Positions 11,767-29,645 of a DNA stretch of 64,000 nt are shown piece after piece. How positions within the stretch are numbered: position 1 is the stretch's first letter; every line of letters starts with the position of its first letter. A program made the translations under genes and the position numbers. Source of the DNA: Prochilodus magdalenae (lineage: Eukaryota > Chordata > Actinopteri > Characiformes > Prochilodontidae). The notes under the pieces were generated by a model. It made no database searches, was not told the origin of the DNA, and saw nothing but the letters and a program-made list of their open reading frames with translations. The stretch covers positions 1,685,501 through 1,749,500 of the forward strand of contig JAMWET010000668.1 of the NCBI GenBank assembly GCA_024036415.1, in the 5' to 3' direction.

Positions 11767-12330
11767 CCAGGTTACTACAGTAACGAACCGTCCGCACGTA
11801 GTGATTTAAAAAGAGCCGATTTTGAATCATATCAGTAGTGGTAGTCGACTCTCGGATTTTAAGAGTCGAAATGCTGGGAGTCGACTCTTTGACTCTTTGA
11901 TTGACTGGAGAGACATTTTGGCGGAGTCGTGCGTAAAGCAGCCAGGACTGAGTTTAAGCAGCGAGAGGTGGTTTGATAAACAGCTGTGATCAGTGTTAAC
12001 TCTGCTCAGTAGTCGCTGTGAACTCAAACTGCTCACAAAAACATTCTCAAAGCATTTACTTATTGATAAGAGTTTCTATAATTAATTATTTATAAACAGA
12101 ACAAAGAATAAAAAAGAATAAAACAAACAGTATTTATCACAGATCAGTGTGTAATAGAGGACAAAGCTGAAGTTGAAGATTCTTATATGCAGTTTCTTAC
12201 TTACATTTTTCTTTCCACCTTAAATGGTGCTGCAGTTACAGGCTGTTTTACTCTGTTTTTAATACATACACATGTGAACAGGTGGAGGATTAGCTCCAGC
12301 AGGCTGGAGTCTGAGCACCATAACGACTTT
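11767..12330. repeat. Dispersed repeat R1, copy 1
   Basis: Closely matched by 33057-33510 plus 34200-34385. Shared landmarks are CAGGTTACTACAGTAACG at the left edge, GGGAGTCGACTCTTTGACTC, GCCAGGACTGAGTTTAAGCA, TAAATGGTGCTGCAGTTACA (to 12240), and TTCTGTTTT/CAATACATACACATGT-like sequence after it. It has no coding potential. It is probably a non-autonomous transposon, but I could not define terminal repeats. Confidence 0.7.
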
Positions 12331-12639
12331 TGTTATGTTTGTTCACTGGAGGTGAGGCTACATCATTGGAGTATGTGAACTTATTGCAGTGTGATGTTCT
12401 ACAGTTTTTCGAACTCATCTTTGTATTGCATTCCTAGCTCCCTCCTCAGCTCTTCGGAGCAATCAGTGCAGTGGCTTGCATTAAGGTAAGGCTATGAACT
12501 CTGCTGAATGAGGAAATTTTTGCAACCAGTTTGTCTCGTCCTGCTAGTTTTATTTATTGTCGTGTCCTGTGATTGTTTAGTGCATTGGAACATTGCCACT
12601 GTGACGATGTTCTAACTTCACGTTAAGTGAACTGACTAC

Positions 12640-13880
12640 TGCAATGTCATCCTTCTACAAGAGGAAACTGGAAGAATCTGCGTCTGACCCACTTAAACTC
12701 TTTAGTATTTCTCTTCCCTCCTCCCCCCACCCCCCCCCCCCCCCCCCCCCCCCCCACCCTTACCCTCTTCACTTATCCCTGAGGACTTTGTTCCCTTTCT
12801 TTGAAGAGAGAGGGAATAAAATCCGCTGGTCTGTTTCCTCTGTCCCCACTACTCCTTCCATTAATCATCATCCTCTTGCCACAAAGTCCTTAACCTGTTT
12901 TTCTTCCCTTTCTACAGACAACGTCCTATAGCTACTGGAATCCAGCCCACTGGATCCCATCCCATCCACACTGCTCCAGTCAGTCTCCCTGAACCTGCTA
13001 CCCTTCATCTTGTTCCTTATAAACTGTTCCCTGTCATCAGGTCATGTTCCACAGGCCTTCAAGATTGCCAGAATGGTTCCCATCCTGAAGAAACCCTCGC
13101 TGGATTCCTCAGACATCAGCAGTTACAGACTTGGTGTCTTTTCTTTCTTTTCTTTCAAAAATTCTTGAACGTACAGTTTATAATCAACTCTCCTTCTCTC
13201 CCAGAACCAGCTTCAGGACATCAACCAGTCCGGCCTCAAACCAGCCCATTCCACTGAAACTGCTCTCATTGCAGTAACTGAGAGGCTTCAGACAGCGAGA
13301 TCAGCCAAACTGTCCTCAGTTCTGATTCTGCTTGACCTGTCTGTAGCCTTCGACACGGTGAACCTCAAGATCCTCCTGTCAGTCCTCACTGAACATGGAA
13401 TCACTGGCACTGCATGGAAGTGGTTTGAGTCCAACCTGGAGGATCGCCATTACCAGGTAACATGGAATGGGTCCACGTCTGCTCCATGCAGGCTCTCCAC
13501 CGGTGTCCCTCAAGGCTCAGTGTTGGGTCCTCTTCTCTTCTCTCTTTACACTTTTTCTCTTGGCAAAGTAAGTACCTCTCACGGCTTTTCTTATCACTGT
13601 TATGGTGATGATACCCAACTCATGCTTTCCTTCCCATCATCTGACATACAGGTATGCAACCGCATCTCAGCATGCCTGACCGACATCAGCTCATGGATGA
13701 CAGCTCACCACCTTAAGCTTAATCCCAGCAAGACTGAGCTGCAGTTCATCCCCAGCACTACAGGTCCTCACCATGATCTTGCTTTCTCATTCCGGAACTC
13801 CTTGATCACCCCGACTGAGGATGCAAGAAGCCTAGGAGTGATTCTGGTTGGCCAGTTATCGTTCTGAGCTCATATTGTGA
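12640..13880 (+). mobile_element. L2-clade LINE remnant with reverse transcriptase
   Basis: Translated pieces form an L2/Maui-like reverse transcriptase. YKRKLEESASDP lies near 12655, followed by a homopolymer C tract at 12723-12755, LATKSLTCFSSLSTDN near 12880, and the RT core at 13358-13867. The core carries TGVPQGSVLGPLLFSLYT, a degenerate catalytic box YGDDTQL (YxDD), and a SWMTAHHLKLNPSKTEL motif. Frames change around 13140-13360. It is 5'-truncated and inactive. Its right end coincides with the left limit of the segmental duplication. Confidence 0.8.
12723..12755 (+). repeat. C homopolymer tract
   Basis: A run of C broken by single A bases near 12729 and 12756, within the proline-rich part of the L2 remnant. 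Length is likely to be unreliable in assembly. Confidence 0.9.
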
Positions 13881-15223
13881 ACCTGACTCGTCATACAATT
13901 CAAGAGGTTTGGAGGATGGAAAAATATCTATAGAGATTTCTTTTAAAAACTGAACATAGGTCACCTGAAAAGAATGGAAGTAGTAATAAAGGCGGAGTGG
14001 TGGATAATGAATCATTTTGTTGTCACTGAAAGAACTGAAGGGTGGTCTCATACTATTTTTCCCCACTTTGCCAGCTAACCATTTACCTACTGGTTGATCC
14101 AGCGAGGACGGGACTTTGTTCACAATCCTCTTCCTCTCCAGCTCTGTCTAAAACACTTCCACCTTCCTAGTGTATAGAGTTCTACAAAAATTCCTCTGGA
14201 GTAATTACACCAGTTTAATATCAGCCATCATAATAATGCATTAGCTTTATCTAGTAGGTTATATTCCTTCGCAATTCCTACTGAAATAAGTACAGTACAA
14301 AATTAAGCAGTTATTTTAGAATTAATCTGACACTTTTACATTTACTCCCAGCACATGTTAATTACACAGCCAACATTAATTCTGAACATTAATCTCTTGT
14401 GTTGATACTGACCTCTTCAGCCAAAAAGGATATATAACATACTAACTGACTAATTCACAGACTATGTGCACTGAGCTTCCAGAGCACATCTGATGAAGAA
14501 CTGCTGTATACCAAACACATAAATAACGAGTACATGATATAAAGTGGAAGCTCAAACACCACTAATTCACAAAAGTTTCAGTAATTGCATAATGTAGTAA
14601 GTGCAGGTATATGGAATGTAACTTTCCAAAGCAATGGTTTCTTGATTTACAGCTTGGCTAAAAACCATCAAGAGTCATCACGTCTTTGCTAATTATTTGC
14701 TGAATTTAAAGAGATCAAACTTTTGGTCAACTAAAGCCCCAAAATAAGCCCTCTGCAGAAAGGCTCAGAATTTCCAAATGTATTATTTGCTTAATTTGGC
14801 GATCAGATAAGCAGTTTAATTTGAACAATACCCTGATACCAAGTTCAGGAAGTTAATGACACCATTTCAGGCAACTTAACAAAACAGCTCTATGCTTTTT
14901 AATACCTAAAAAAAAGGAAATAGAAAAAAAAAACATTTCTAACAGAAGCTGTTGCTGTTCTCAGCTCGTGACCTTGACTATTAAACATGTAAGCACAACT
15001 ATAGAACAAAGTCTCACTGTATCTGGCTGCATGTACTGATACTGTATCAGTCTACAATCTGTGTATGACTAACATTTAAAACCTGCAGGTTTTGCAGAAG
15101 AAAGGAGAGAGCAGTGCTTGACTTCCATAACTTTATTAGACCTGACAGATCTTTATAGGTGCACAGATCACTCATATCCTGACAAGGCCCCTCTTCTCTG
15201 TTCACATTTCAGTCTTTTTATGG

Positions 15224-18999
<3,776 letters not shown>

Positions 19000-19254
19000 G
19001 GCTGGGTCTCTATGCCATCCTCCAGTACAGCACCACAGCACACAAAACAAAAACTTCAGGGATTCACCACCTGACAAGAAGAACACAAAAACACACAGAG
19101 ATATCTGTAACACTTGTGTTTATAATAAAGATTCAAAATGTTTTGAACAAATATTACTTGTCCAGTAAATTATTCTTTGTGATTTATTGGTTCTAAAAGT
19201 TGTGCAGATAAACTAATAAGTACAAACCAGTAGTGGCCGGAAACACCACCAATT

Positions 19255-20640
19255 ACAAACAGTATAATCCAGGATTACCCCGCGTGTACTCCCAGTAACA
19301 CATGCACTTCACCGTCGGTCTAAGTACACCACAAAGGCACCTTTGCTCTGCATTATGTATTATTTTAGGAGAAAGGAAGGAAACTTGCCCCCATACTTTT
19401 ACCAAGCCATCAGTCATCAACTGCACAGCCCTCCCCTTTACACAGCACAACACAGAACTGACCTTACTGAACACTACTTACATATTAAACAAAACAATAG
19501 TTCTAGTGCATCACCAGCATGCTGGTTAACATGGCTTATCTCCTCTAACGCACATATTTTACTAATAGATACGACATGATGTACATCAAATCTCAAAAAG
19601 GACAAAAAAGCAGAGCAATAAGTTTTTATGCAACAAGATTTTAATGTTCATTTACAAAGTGGTTTCATGGTCAGCCTTTGTAGTGTGCCCATAATCCGAG
19701 AGATGTTTACAAAACACATTGCTATACTGCTTGATAACATCACAAAACTGCAAACATTAGTCCTCTGTCTCAAACCAGGCACTACTGAGGTCTAACAAAG
19801 ATATGAACATAAATGGCTAAGAAAGTAATTCTATAGCTTCTTACCTTCACACAGCACAACACAGAACTGAAATCTTCCTAAGTAGATTATTAACCACCTG
19901 CTAGGTGATAGCCAGGCAATCACTCTGGGCTTGTGCCAGGAAAGAAGTGGAATTTAAACAGCTGCTCATGCCACATGTCTAGTCATTGTCATTTTAGAAG
20001 ACCCCCTCAATTCTGTACTATTTAGCTCATTTCCTTACAGCTTACTGAAATGCCCTCATGACTGCCACATGCTTCTGAGAATTTAGTGTTACTCAAACTC
20101 TGATCCACTTCCTTGCTCTCCCCCATCTGCTCATCCTCCAGAGAAAAAAACATGTCATCTGATTCTGAGGCATAATCTAAGGACTGACAGTACTCTGTAG
20201 TTCAGACCAATCTAAACAGGGTGCCGTGGGGGTAATGGGAAACGTAGTCTTCACAGTACCTGTTAGCTTGCATAACTCTTTGATTACTGTATTCTCCCAA
20301 TTTTATCCATGGTTTGCATGAAACTTGGGTAGGAAACCATACTCGCAGAAAAGTTCCTCCACAAGACTTTTACAACTGTTTTTTAGTCCTCTGTATAAAA
20401 GGCTTAAGAAAAAAAAGTGGTCTGTTGGAGATACCTCCAGGTGCCTTTGTGGTGTACTTAGACCGACAGTGAAGTGCATGTGTAAGGGAGCTGGAAAGGC
20501 CAAAGATCCACCAAAGGAATTTCATGTTCTTTACTTTAGTGTGCCCATAATTTACAAAACACATTGCTGTGCTCCTTTATTATGTCAAGAAACTGCAAAT
20601 ATTAGCTCTCTGTCTTAAAACAGGTATTACTGAGGTTTTT
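19255..20640. repeat. Inverted and direct repeats upstream of NXPE-A
   Basis: CATGCACTTCACCGTCGGTC starts a 42-bp arm (19301-19342) whose reverse complement lies at 20439-20480 with one difference. Weaker similarity extends about 10 bp outward. Inside and overlapping are direct repeats. A block with ACACAGCACAACACAGAACT occurs at 19441 and 19855. About 100 bp at 19687-19795, with TTTACAAAACACATTGCT, recurs at 20544-20640. This is probably one or more decayed non-autonomous transposons. No coding sequence. Confidence 0.6.
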
Positions 20641-21520
20641 TGATCTGGCTTGGCGGCTGGTCCTGTGCTGGACATGCATGCAAAGCATGGGCCTGAGGGA
20701 TCACATTCCTATGTGGTAGTTTATTTCTCACTAAACCGCCCTTTTCATTCTTCTTCAACACTTAGACAGATTTATTACATGAACAGGAACACAACCTCTC
20801 TTCACATTTGCAAAGACCCAGCAACAGCTAGATCTGGGAGGGCAAATCTATATGGGTTTCTATTCAAGTGTTTGTATGCCAAATCTAGACTTCAGGTATT
20901 CTTGCAAAGCACATATAATATTTTTACAGGGCTTTCTCAAGGTCATTTGCAGAATTATCAGGTGAGGTACATGTTGACTCTGACAATGCAAGTGTTGGCC
21001 TGACTTATGGTAATGCATTCAGCTGGCAAGGCTGATTCATTGTGGGCAAAGTCAGTGCCGTATGGGAGACTCATCTTCATCATTACATACTGCCAGGTCA
21101 GATTTAGAGCTACTAGCAAGGCTTGGCTCTTTTATGGTTGACAGTTTTAGGGCTGAGTCACTGTCTTCTAGAGTTTGGACTATACATTGTCACAACCAGT
21201 CATTTGTATTTTGTGCGATTGTGCTAAGGGCGGGGCTGGATCTTCACTTGATAAGACAAGCAGGATATAATGTGTGCTATAAAATGTTAATGTGTGATTA
21301 GTGTGGTTCTGGAGCACCAAGAAACAATAAATAGTTAATGCATCATTAACACAATACAGCTAGTGTCAGTGTCAGTTTTTGCTTCATTTTGAAATATTTA
21401 TGAGCAATACCCACCTAAATCATATTCATGAGCTTGTCACCTAAATCAGATACCACATACAACAGACAACTAAACATGGATGTATCTATTATGACTGTTT
21501 ATTTACATTTACATGTTTAT
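20641..21520. other. Non-coding stretch in SD-A
   Basis: No host coding sequence recognised. It includes a short open frame (20650-21003) with no family resemblance and no splice context. Probably decayed repeat sequence. Confidence 0.3.
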
Positions 21521-21521
21521 T

Positions 21522-23660
21522 TAGTTGGGAGACTCAAGCCACATGACTCGACTGGAGTTGGACTCGAGTCGCAAATTTATGGACTCGAGACTTGCTTGAC
21601 TAACACTGATAAACAATTGGACTTGATTTTGACTTGGTATTCATGACTTGAGACTTAACTTTGACTTGAGGCAGATGACTCATTTAATTTTTGTTGAAAA
21701 GTGATTGGGTGATTTCTGTTGTAATGCACCCGAAACTGGCAACCTATCAGAGCGCAGGAGACCAGCACAGGTCAAAATGAGAAGTGGCTTGTATAGTGAA
21801 GCCAGCTACGATAGTGAGATCTGGATTAAAGGATTGTGTTGTGGATGAAAGCAGTAAAAAGAGAATAGCTATATTGGGAGTCTGCAGATCAAACATCAGT
21901 GACCCAACCACTCAGAAAAATATGTGAGTGTGTGGTTGCGTTAGTTAAAGATTAGCTAGAGTTAACAGTAGGTTTTGAGAAGCGCAGGGCACGAGAATAC
22001 TATCACTAACACTTTACATGCTCCACCTTCACCTCCTGCTCCATGACTGCACAGACCTACAGATAGCATCTCGGCTCTAACCGTATAGAACTGCTGCTGC
22101 TGTTTAAGGAGTCAGGTCAGTTTTGTTCTTTAGCTCGGTAAAGTTTGGCTGATCTCGAATATTTGGCGGACATTCATGTTTTGTGCCTCCTACTGCTCAC
22201 AGTTAACCTCCTACAATCTCTGAACTGTATTTTCTAAATTTCATCAGAGCTTCCAGTCTTTCCCTCTTTTATATTTGACTACTATAGCCAGAATCGCTGC
22301 AGCAAGCACCGAATCTGATGAACGTACTACAGCAATTATATTGGTGAAAGAGAACTTTTATAATAAAATAAATAGAATAAATTGAATTTTTGTTAATTCT
22401 CTCTATTAATTAAATTAATACTCTGAAATATCCATGTGACTTACAGATTTAATATTGTTTGTAGTGAGCGGAGACCCAGCTGATAAACATACTACAACCT
22501 GTATATATATTTTTTTATACCATACACTCTTATTTACGGTTTTATTTATTTAAAAATACTTCTGCGGGACATTCATATGACGTACAGATTTAATATTGCT
22601 TACAGATTACAGATGCCCTTCTGACGAACATACTATAACCTTTAGTTTCGTAAGATATACTAACCATATCATTGGTAATATAATAACTATATGGTAGAAT
22701 TTTAGTTAATTTGTATATTTAATAAATCACTTCTGTGAGACATCCATATGCTAAGGTAACATCCGTTTAGTAGTAACACATCATAGTGGACCTGTGCAGC
22801 CTTTTTTTTTTGATGGCAGACACATGAAATTTGGCATCAACATGGCAAGAACTATCTTTAGGTCCTGTGACGATGTTTTAGGATTGTTTTTTTACTCATC
22901 CTGTTCTCTGCTTCTGAGCTGAACCTGCTAGGACAGCCTGACCTGGCCATGTTACCAGGTGTTTCATTGGTAAACTATTTTGGGAACAGCAGAATAGCTG
23001 GTTTCTAATTGTTTAATATTCCTTCCCGGACTCATATGCACCTACACCCTTTTTTGAAGGTCAAAGAGCTTCTTGGATCTGACTAAGGTAATACCACTCA
23101 TTTCAACAAGGAGCAAACCAGACCAAATATCTGAGGTTTGAAATGACCAGATCAATCCAGAATCCTATCTAATGATATTCTAATCAGTAGCAGTTAAAGG
23201 TGGGGAACCTGAGTTTAATTTCAGGTATTTTGAGAAGTAATTACTGTGGGGATGTCCTGTATCTCACAAGAAAACTGCACATCTGCTGAATACAATCCAC
23301 ACATTTTTTTAAAGGCATATTGTTCATATTAAGATCAAATCTCCAGATGTTTACATATGTTTAAAAAAAACAAAGGTGTTAATTTGGTACAGTGACATGA
23401 CTGTTTGACTCTGGCTTTTTGTGCACTGTAACAGGAAAACAATGATGTAGTGTCATATGAGAAACACCTTTAATAGATGAGTTAGAAAGAAGAATGAAAC
23501 AAGAAGAAATTAAACAGAATTTGTTAATGTTGAATATAAATTCAGCTCTTTATAGTTGCTGACTTTTAACTGATTTCAATGTGGAAACTGGAGTTATAGA
23601 ATCATAACTTCATATGACTTGACTTGAGTTTTGCTAGACTTGCTTGAATTACTGTAGTCT
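21522..23660. repeat. Probable decayed transposon with ACTTGA/ACTCGA-rich ends
   Basis: The left end (about 21530-21680) is packed with variants of GACTCGAG and GACTTGAG. The right end (23605-23650) repeats the theme in CATATGACTTGACTTGAGTT. The interior is non-coding and AT-rich. This pattern resembles fish non-autonomous DNA elements with subterminal motif clusters, but I could not define exact termini or a target duplication. Confidence 0.35.
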
Positions 23661-25648
23661 GCAATCCGGGTCATGGCACCAAGATGTAACCCAGGTATCA
23701 GTAACAGCAGTTTATTTGGCAATAGTCATTTCAAATATAGAAACAAAGAGAAACCTGGCGTTTGCCGTTTATAGAAGTGGCAGGACAGTCATTAATAGCG
23801 CAGTCCTTCCTGTAGCAGCTCAATGAAACCTTTTCTCAAAAAGCCGCCACTCAGCAGGACATACTCGTGAAGTGTTTGTGTATCCAGAATCCCTCTGACT
23901 TAAAAAATGGGGGTTTATTCTATATTATTTATGTCAACTTCACGCCCACAAAAAAAACAAATCTCTAATGAATGATGACATGTTTAGCACACAAACGAAA
24001 CTCCAGTCAGAAAAATGTTGTATCACATCCTGCTCAACTACTCTTGCCACCAAAGCGTAATTTTTTTGCTGCATGCTAAACATAGCTTCTTACCTTTACA
24101 CAGCCCAACACACAACAGAAACTTTCTGAGCAGCAAATGAACTTCTAGAGAAAAAATGCATATGTAAACACCATCCAAACACAATTGCAATCTAGACTAT
24201 AAACATTCAGTTACCAGTGTTCATCAACACCATCCATGCCCAAATACTTTTTGTTCTGTGAAATATGTATATATTGGCATATGAAAATTTTTTAAGAATT
24301 TTCACTAGATGACTTAATTTTCACTAGATGATTTATTTCCTCTCAGTATTAGGCTATCAGTGCCATTTGAAATTCCTAAATTATTTTTGGTGGTCAGTGC
24401 CAAGATAAACAGTTTATTGTCTTGTGTCATATGTTCAGAAGGCCTGGTGTTTCTCCACCTCCACCTGTACTGCAAAGTCTGCAGGAGCTGTGTGAGAGTA
24501 TTAAAGCTGCATGGAATGGATTATCACAGGACACCATTAGGATCCTGTGTGTCGATGATAAGATGTCTGGAATGTTGCATTAGCAACAAATCTTTGCCAT
24601 ACTAAGAGACACTTCTTCTGTTTGTGTAGCTTAATAATATATGGCTCATATCAGTCTAAATTAATCATCATGTATTGTTCCTGGTAAACTTTTTATTCTT
24701 TCTGAATAGCACTGCAATTTTTTGATGATTAGTCTATTAGAGCTAATATATCAATTTTCTTTCAGCTGGGTGTTCCTTAGGCTGGGTATTTTTAAGCATG
24801 CAGTCTATCAACACAACAGTGAAGGACAATAGTAATTCTATTAAAGCTCGATGGGTATGCACTCTGTGATAAAAGAAGTGCAGGGTGTGACTGAAAAAAA
24901 ACATCACAGGGAGTCACAGGTTGCAAAACAAAGTGGAAATGCTGCAAAAGGAAATTCACGCCATGCACATCGTCTCACACATTGTATAGGATAAAATCTG
25001 GTGGAACCACAGGAACATCCGTGTTGCCAACTGAAAGAAAGGTCAGAATTCATGAAGGCTCCAACAGTCTTTCCTCATGAATCACTCATTCCTCCCACAG
25101 AATCACTTTTATTTTTTACACTATTCAAACCATATTGTTTCCTTTAACCTACAGCTACCTATATTGCTTGGTTGTTTATTTTGGAATATAAGCAATTTCA
25201 TTTCTTTTTCCATGAATGTCACTACAGAGAAGCTTGTTTATATAGCTAAACAAAAATTTACCTAGTATCATCTTTTAAAGAGGAATTAACAGGAAAAAAA
25301 GAATAAAATAAAGGCTACAAACGTTTAACACGAAAAGGAATGATGTGAAGATTTGGCCTCAGTCTGAAACAGGCTTGTTGCTCTGTTACTCAGATAATGT
25401 GTACATATGGAGGAATATGACTGTTCTGAAACCCTTGTTATGTGTAGTCTGAACAGGAATGGGTAGTAAATAGAGCAGCGTTCAGCCAGTGCCGGACGGC
25501 GGGTTAACTATCCTGCTGCTGTGTTCATTTGCTGAAGGTAAAAGTTGTGTATTCTTGTATTGGAGATGTATTTGACTTAGCAATCAGAAACTAAACAAAA
25601 CAAGTTTATAGCCAAATAGTTCTAGATATTTAACATCTGCTCCCTTCT
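23661..25648. other. Non-coding stretch in SD-A
   Basis: No gene recognised. A fragment with ACACAGCCCAACACAC near 24098 recalls the repeats at 19441 and 19855, and TTCATCAACACCATCCATGC near 24219 recalls the SD-B minisatellite at 43.2 kb. Confidence 0.35.
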
Positions 25649-25718
25649 GGCTTCATGGAATCAGGATCATTCCATCACAGGGTTTAGAAGTGCTCATACG
25701 CTGCACGATTAGGAAAGA
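25649..25718. other. Highly conserved 70-bp block, copy in SD-A
   Basis: Differs from 44870-44939 at about three of 70 positions, although flanking parts of the duplication are much more diverged. It includes GGAATCAGGATCATTCCATC and GTGCTCATACGCTGCACGAT. It is not an open frame of note. Function unknown; it could be a regulatory element, a small RNA, or a younger repeat present at both sites. Confidence 0.5.
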
Positions 25719-28269
25719 CCTTACAGTTCTTTCACTGCCCACAAAGCCAAAAATCTAAGGAGTGTCTATTCTTCAAAGTGTATGTAATCTCTCCTCAAAG
25801 GATTATTATTGGTAGAATTATTACTAAGATTTAGTTTTGTATTGTATATTGTTCTATATGGTGAAAGACTGTGTAGACTAAATCCTTTACGTCTTCATGT
25901 TTATGTTTGATTATACATTGTACACTATGTACAATATTCCCACAAAAGTGCAATATGCCCACACATTTTATCACCTGATATGGTATGTAAAAAAGTATAC
26001 AGTAAAATTTGCTGTACTGTTGCTGTTTGTGACTAAAACCTGACTGTCCGGTTTTTGAGAAGCTGTGAGAACCAGCATATAAAACTCCTAACAAGTAAGA
26101 TAACAGTACAGCTGGCACGCAGTCTAGATTTATGACTGTTTAAATGTTAAGTCTGTGAGGGATGTGTGGATTTAGGATATATCTCTGTAAGAGTTAAACA
26201 TGGTCCATATATTAAGTCTGGACAGTTGCTGTGCATGTTGTACTCCGCATCATATTCACAAATGCCGTTTGCGGTGTTGAAAACAGGCGACATGTACAGA
26301 GCGTAACTGCTGCACCATTTGAGGTGGAACAGGGAAATGTGAATTAGACGCTGCGAGTAAGAAACTAACTTCAGCCTGGCGCACAGCTCCTTTCCTCTTC
26401 AGCTGCTTGTCAGTGTGATCGATTAAAGGTCAATAATATAATCCGCTATATTAATATCATTTTCCATATCCCACTACATGTAAATAACACTGCATATATA
26501 CTGAATAACAGGAAGAGCTCCGGGATAGCGAGTTATTATTCTTAGCTGTTATGTGTCTTTACCCTGTTGTCTCATGTGAGCACGTTCACAACAAACAGAG
26601 AATACATTCTGCAAAAGACTGACTAACAGTATGTGATGCCTCTGTTAGTAAAAGGTCGTTTTAAAATTACAATCTTTATTTGGATATTAAATAATTATAC
26701 CGTACTTTAACCAACTACAGCAGTGAAAATTCAGCTTTTCCTGAACCTGAAATACCGTATACCCTGAACCCATGATATTCTCAGTTTAGTCATGAAAATG
26801 AATGAGATCTGTACCTTTTCATTAATTTCTCTTGATTCTTCTCACTCCTTTTATCTCATCGACTCCTCTTGGTTCTTCCTGAAACTTTCTAATGTGAAAC
26901 TAGAAAGGTTACAGGGGAGGGATGGGGTGGGGTGGAGAACTTTGTGTAGGAAACGGCAAAAGGCATCGTTACAAGCGTGTATTCAACAAACATGTCGATA
27001 CAAGTTAATTTGTTTACGATAACAACGCCTTTGCCCTGCAAACACACACAAACACAAATATAAACAATACATATGACACATACCGGCACACGATTAAACT
27101 TTACTTTAGAGGGCACATATTAATGTTTGGAAAGGCTGATGAGGTTCATTAGCAGGTTTTCATATTAAATGAAAGTGCTACTGATTAGTTTAGAGTTTAC
27201 CACCTCTTACTGACTACTGGGTGCTGAAAAAACTCCTAATAACTCTTGACATGATGTCTACAAAATACTAAATGTGCTGGCAGTGCAGGGAGGAAATCGT
27301 GTTAGAGATCACATTTACATCCATGTTTGAGGTATGTGGACTGACAGCCCTGGTAACTTATTATTAACACATCGATCAGCTCTCACCTCATGCATGTCTG
27401 GGAGCAAGTCTGGTATGTGCAGGTCATAATAGCATCATTTAGATAGTCCCCTTTCCTTCAGCCAATGCTAGCATGTCTAAATTTGTTGTGCTATAAAACT
27501 GGGCCACTCCGAAGCAGGTCAGAAATATCTAAAGCTGTATTTTAATTTTTTTTAAAGGAATCTTCTAACCCAGTTGAATTTAATAGTCTGGTTCAGCATG
27601 GTAAAATGTCCTCCATCTGCTGTTTTATTTTTTTACCACATCTTTCTGTACTTTGTAACAATAGTTTGCTAATTATGTCATTATTCCCATTAGATGTCAG
27701 AAACCACAGTTTAGCTTATTTTAAGCACAAGCAGTAATTGCCATCTGATCTAATCTCAGGGTCAAGATTCATACACCAGACATCAGGGATCTTCATGCTC
27801 GTGACATTAATGAGCCACCTCATTTGATCCGCAGTTCTTGACTATATTTGCTCGTGATTTCACAATGGACTACTATGGGCCAAATTCGGCTTATAAAAAG
27901 AACAGAAAAGACTTGGAACTAACTACTGCTCAGTTCAGCAGAATGTAGTCAGGGGCTCTGGTCGGGTTGTGGTCATTTTGTCAGCTCAGCTTAGCTTAGA
28001 GTAAGGGGAGAGTGAGAGAATGAGAGAGTGCGAGTGAGCATTGAGAGAGAGCTCTGTGTATGTGACCTGAGTATATCTACAGGCCTTGAGGGTGGAGCTA
28101 AAGAAGTGGACATTGTCATTTCCTCATGCATAAGCATTTAGCCTGTTCATTCTTCCACAAACACAGTTGAGAATTTCAAAGCATGGCTACCTCATTTAAA
28201 TTCTTCAATTTAAATTGTTGCTGTTGGGTTATTATAAAGTGCCTGTATATTTATTACTGTAGTTGCTTT

Positions 28270-28780
28270 TCCAGCATCTAAAATGCTTTTTCGGCATCTA
28301 AACTTGGAATCATTACTTTAACTTTATTTTGCTGAATTTTACGCAGTATTTGTAATGTACGTTGAATGTCTTCCTGTGTTTGTCATTGAGGTATGAATCC
28401 AGTTCAATCAATGTAAATTACATCCAGTAAAAACCTATCCAGTCTTTTAACTATAATTAATATGTGAAGGCGATACTCTACATTTAATACTGATACTGGT
28501 CTGTATGATCCACATTCTAATTATCCTTGCCCTCTTTTTGGTGTAACTGATATTACAGCTTCTGTCCAAGAAGGAAGAATTCTCAGCCTTCTTTAATGTC
28601 CAATTAATAGTGAGTGGAGAGCAAAACAAGGATTTATTCCCTCTGAGAGTACATTTTGTACCACACTGCTGTAAATCCATCAGAACCTGGTGATTTATTC
28701 CCCTTTAACCTACCAGTTGTAGCCTTATCTCTCTTACAGTGATCTCTGCAGTCATTACTCTACTTTAGTCTTCAGTCAGG
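28270..28780 (-). mobile_element. L1-type LINE remnant (reverse transcriptase)
   Basis: Read on the minus strand across frame changes, peptides resemble the L1 reverse transcriptase finger and palm: SPGSDGFTA near 28690, INWTLKKAENSS near 28600, LECGSYRPVSVLNVEYRLFT near 28480, then KRLDRFLLDVIYID and TGFIPQ near 28400. Stops and shifts are frequent. The sequence 28780-29160 may be an upstream continuation. Inactive fragment. Confidence 0.6.
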
Positions 28781-29645
28781 GCAGGTATGTGCAATGTATC
28801 CAAAAAAGAATCAGTGTCATATAATCATTTATCATTCTGGGCAGACTTCTTCAACTGGGCAATACAATTAATATATAAACACGGCATGGGTAAAATCCTG
28901 GACAGTCTTAGAATGTCAGATTGCTAATGGCAGGTCTGTGCCTAGTCTACCAAGTGATTGTTCAGAAAATCTAAAAAAAAGTCTGGAAAGAAATAGTGCC
29001 AAAGTCTCAATGTATTATGCACACCAAGTATCACCCCTAAAATCTCACGTCATGCCACTGGTTCATTCTTTTTTCAAAACACCTCGGCCACAACAGCCTG
29101 CCATGAACTTCTTATAATAGCTGAAAGTATAGTATTAAGGATAATATTTACAAAACTGGAGCCATTCTCTCTTTCCATAAAAACTACCCTTTCCTAAGCT
29201 ATTCAAAGCAGGAAACAATGGCTAGACTGTTAATGATGTTAATCATACAAGTTATACCTCTACTGTTGTTCATAAAATGGTGTCCCAGTCTAATTGTTTT
29301 TATTTGTTTTAGAATTACAGAATTGTGTAAATGTACAGAATGCAATATTAGAGAAGATAAAACATGAATGTATACGGTAATGTAAGAAAACCACCCCATA
29401 CAAACATTCAGATGTATTTTCGCAAAACCCTTGTAATCTTCCAGAAAATATATTTGTAGAGGATTTCAAGTTGATAAAAAGTGGAAGGTGGCTCCTAAAA
29501 AATGTATGGCAGAAAGATACAACAGTAAGAGAAGGGTGTGATTCCTGTAAAAAATGAAATCTGCTTTGTTTTGCATAAATTAAATATGCATAACAAATAT
29601 AAAAATTTAAAAATACTTTAACACTGGTTTTCACTGGAATAAAAA

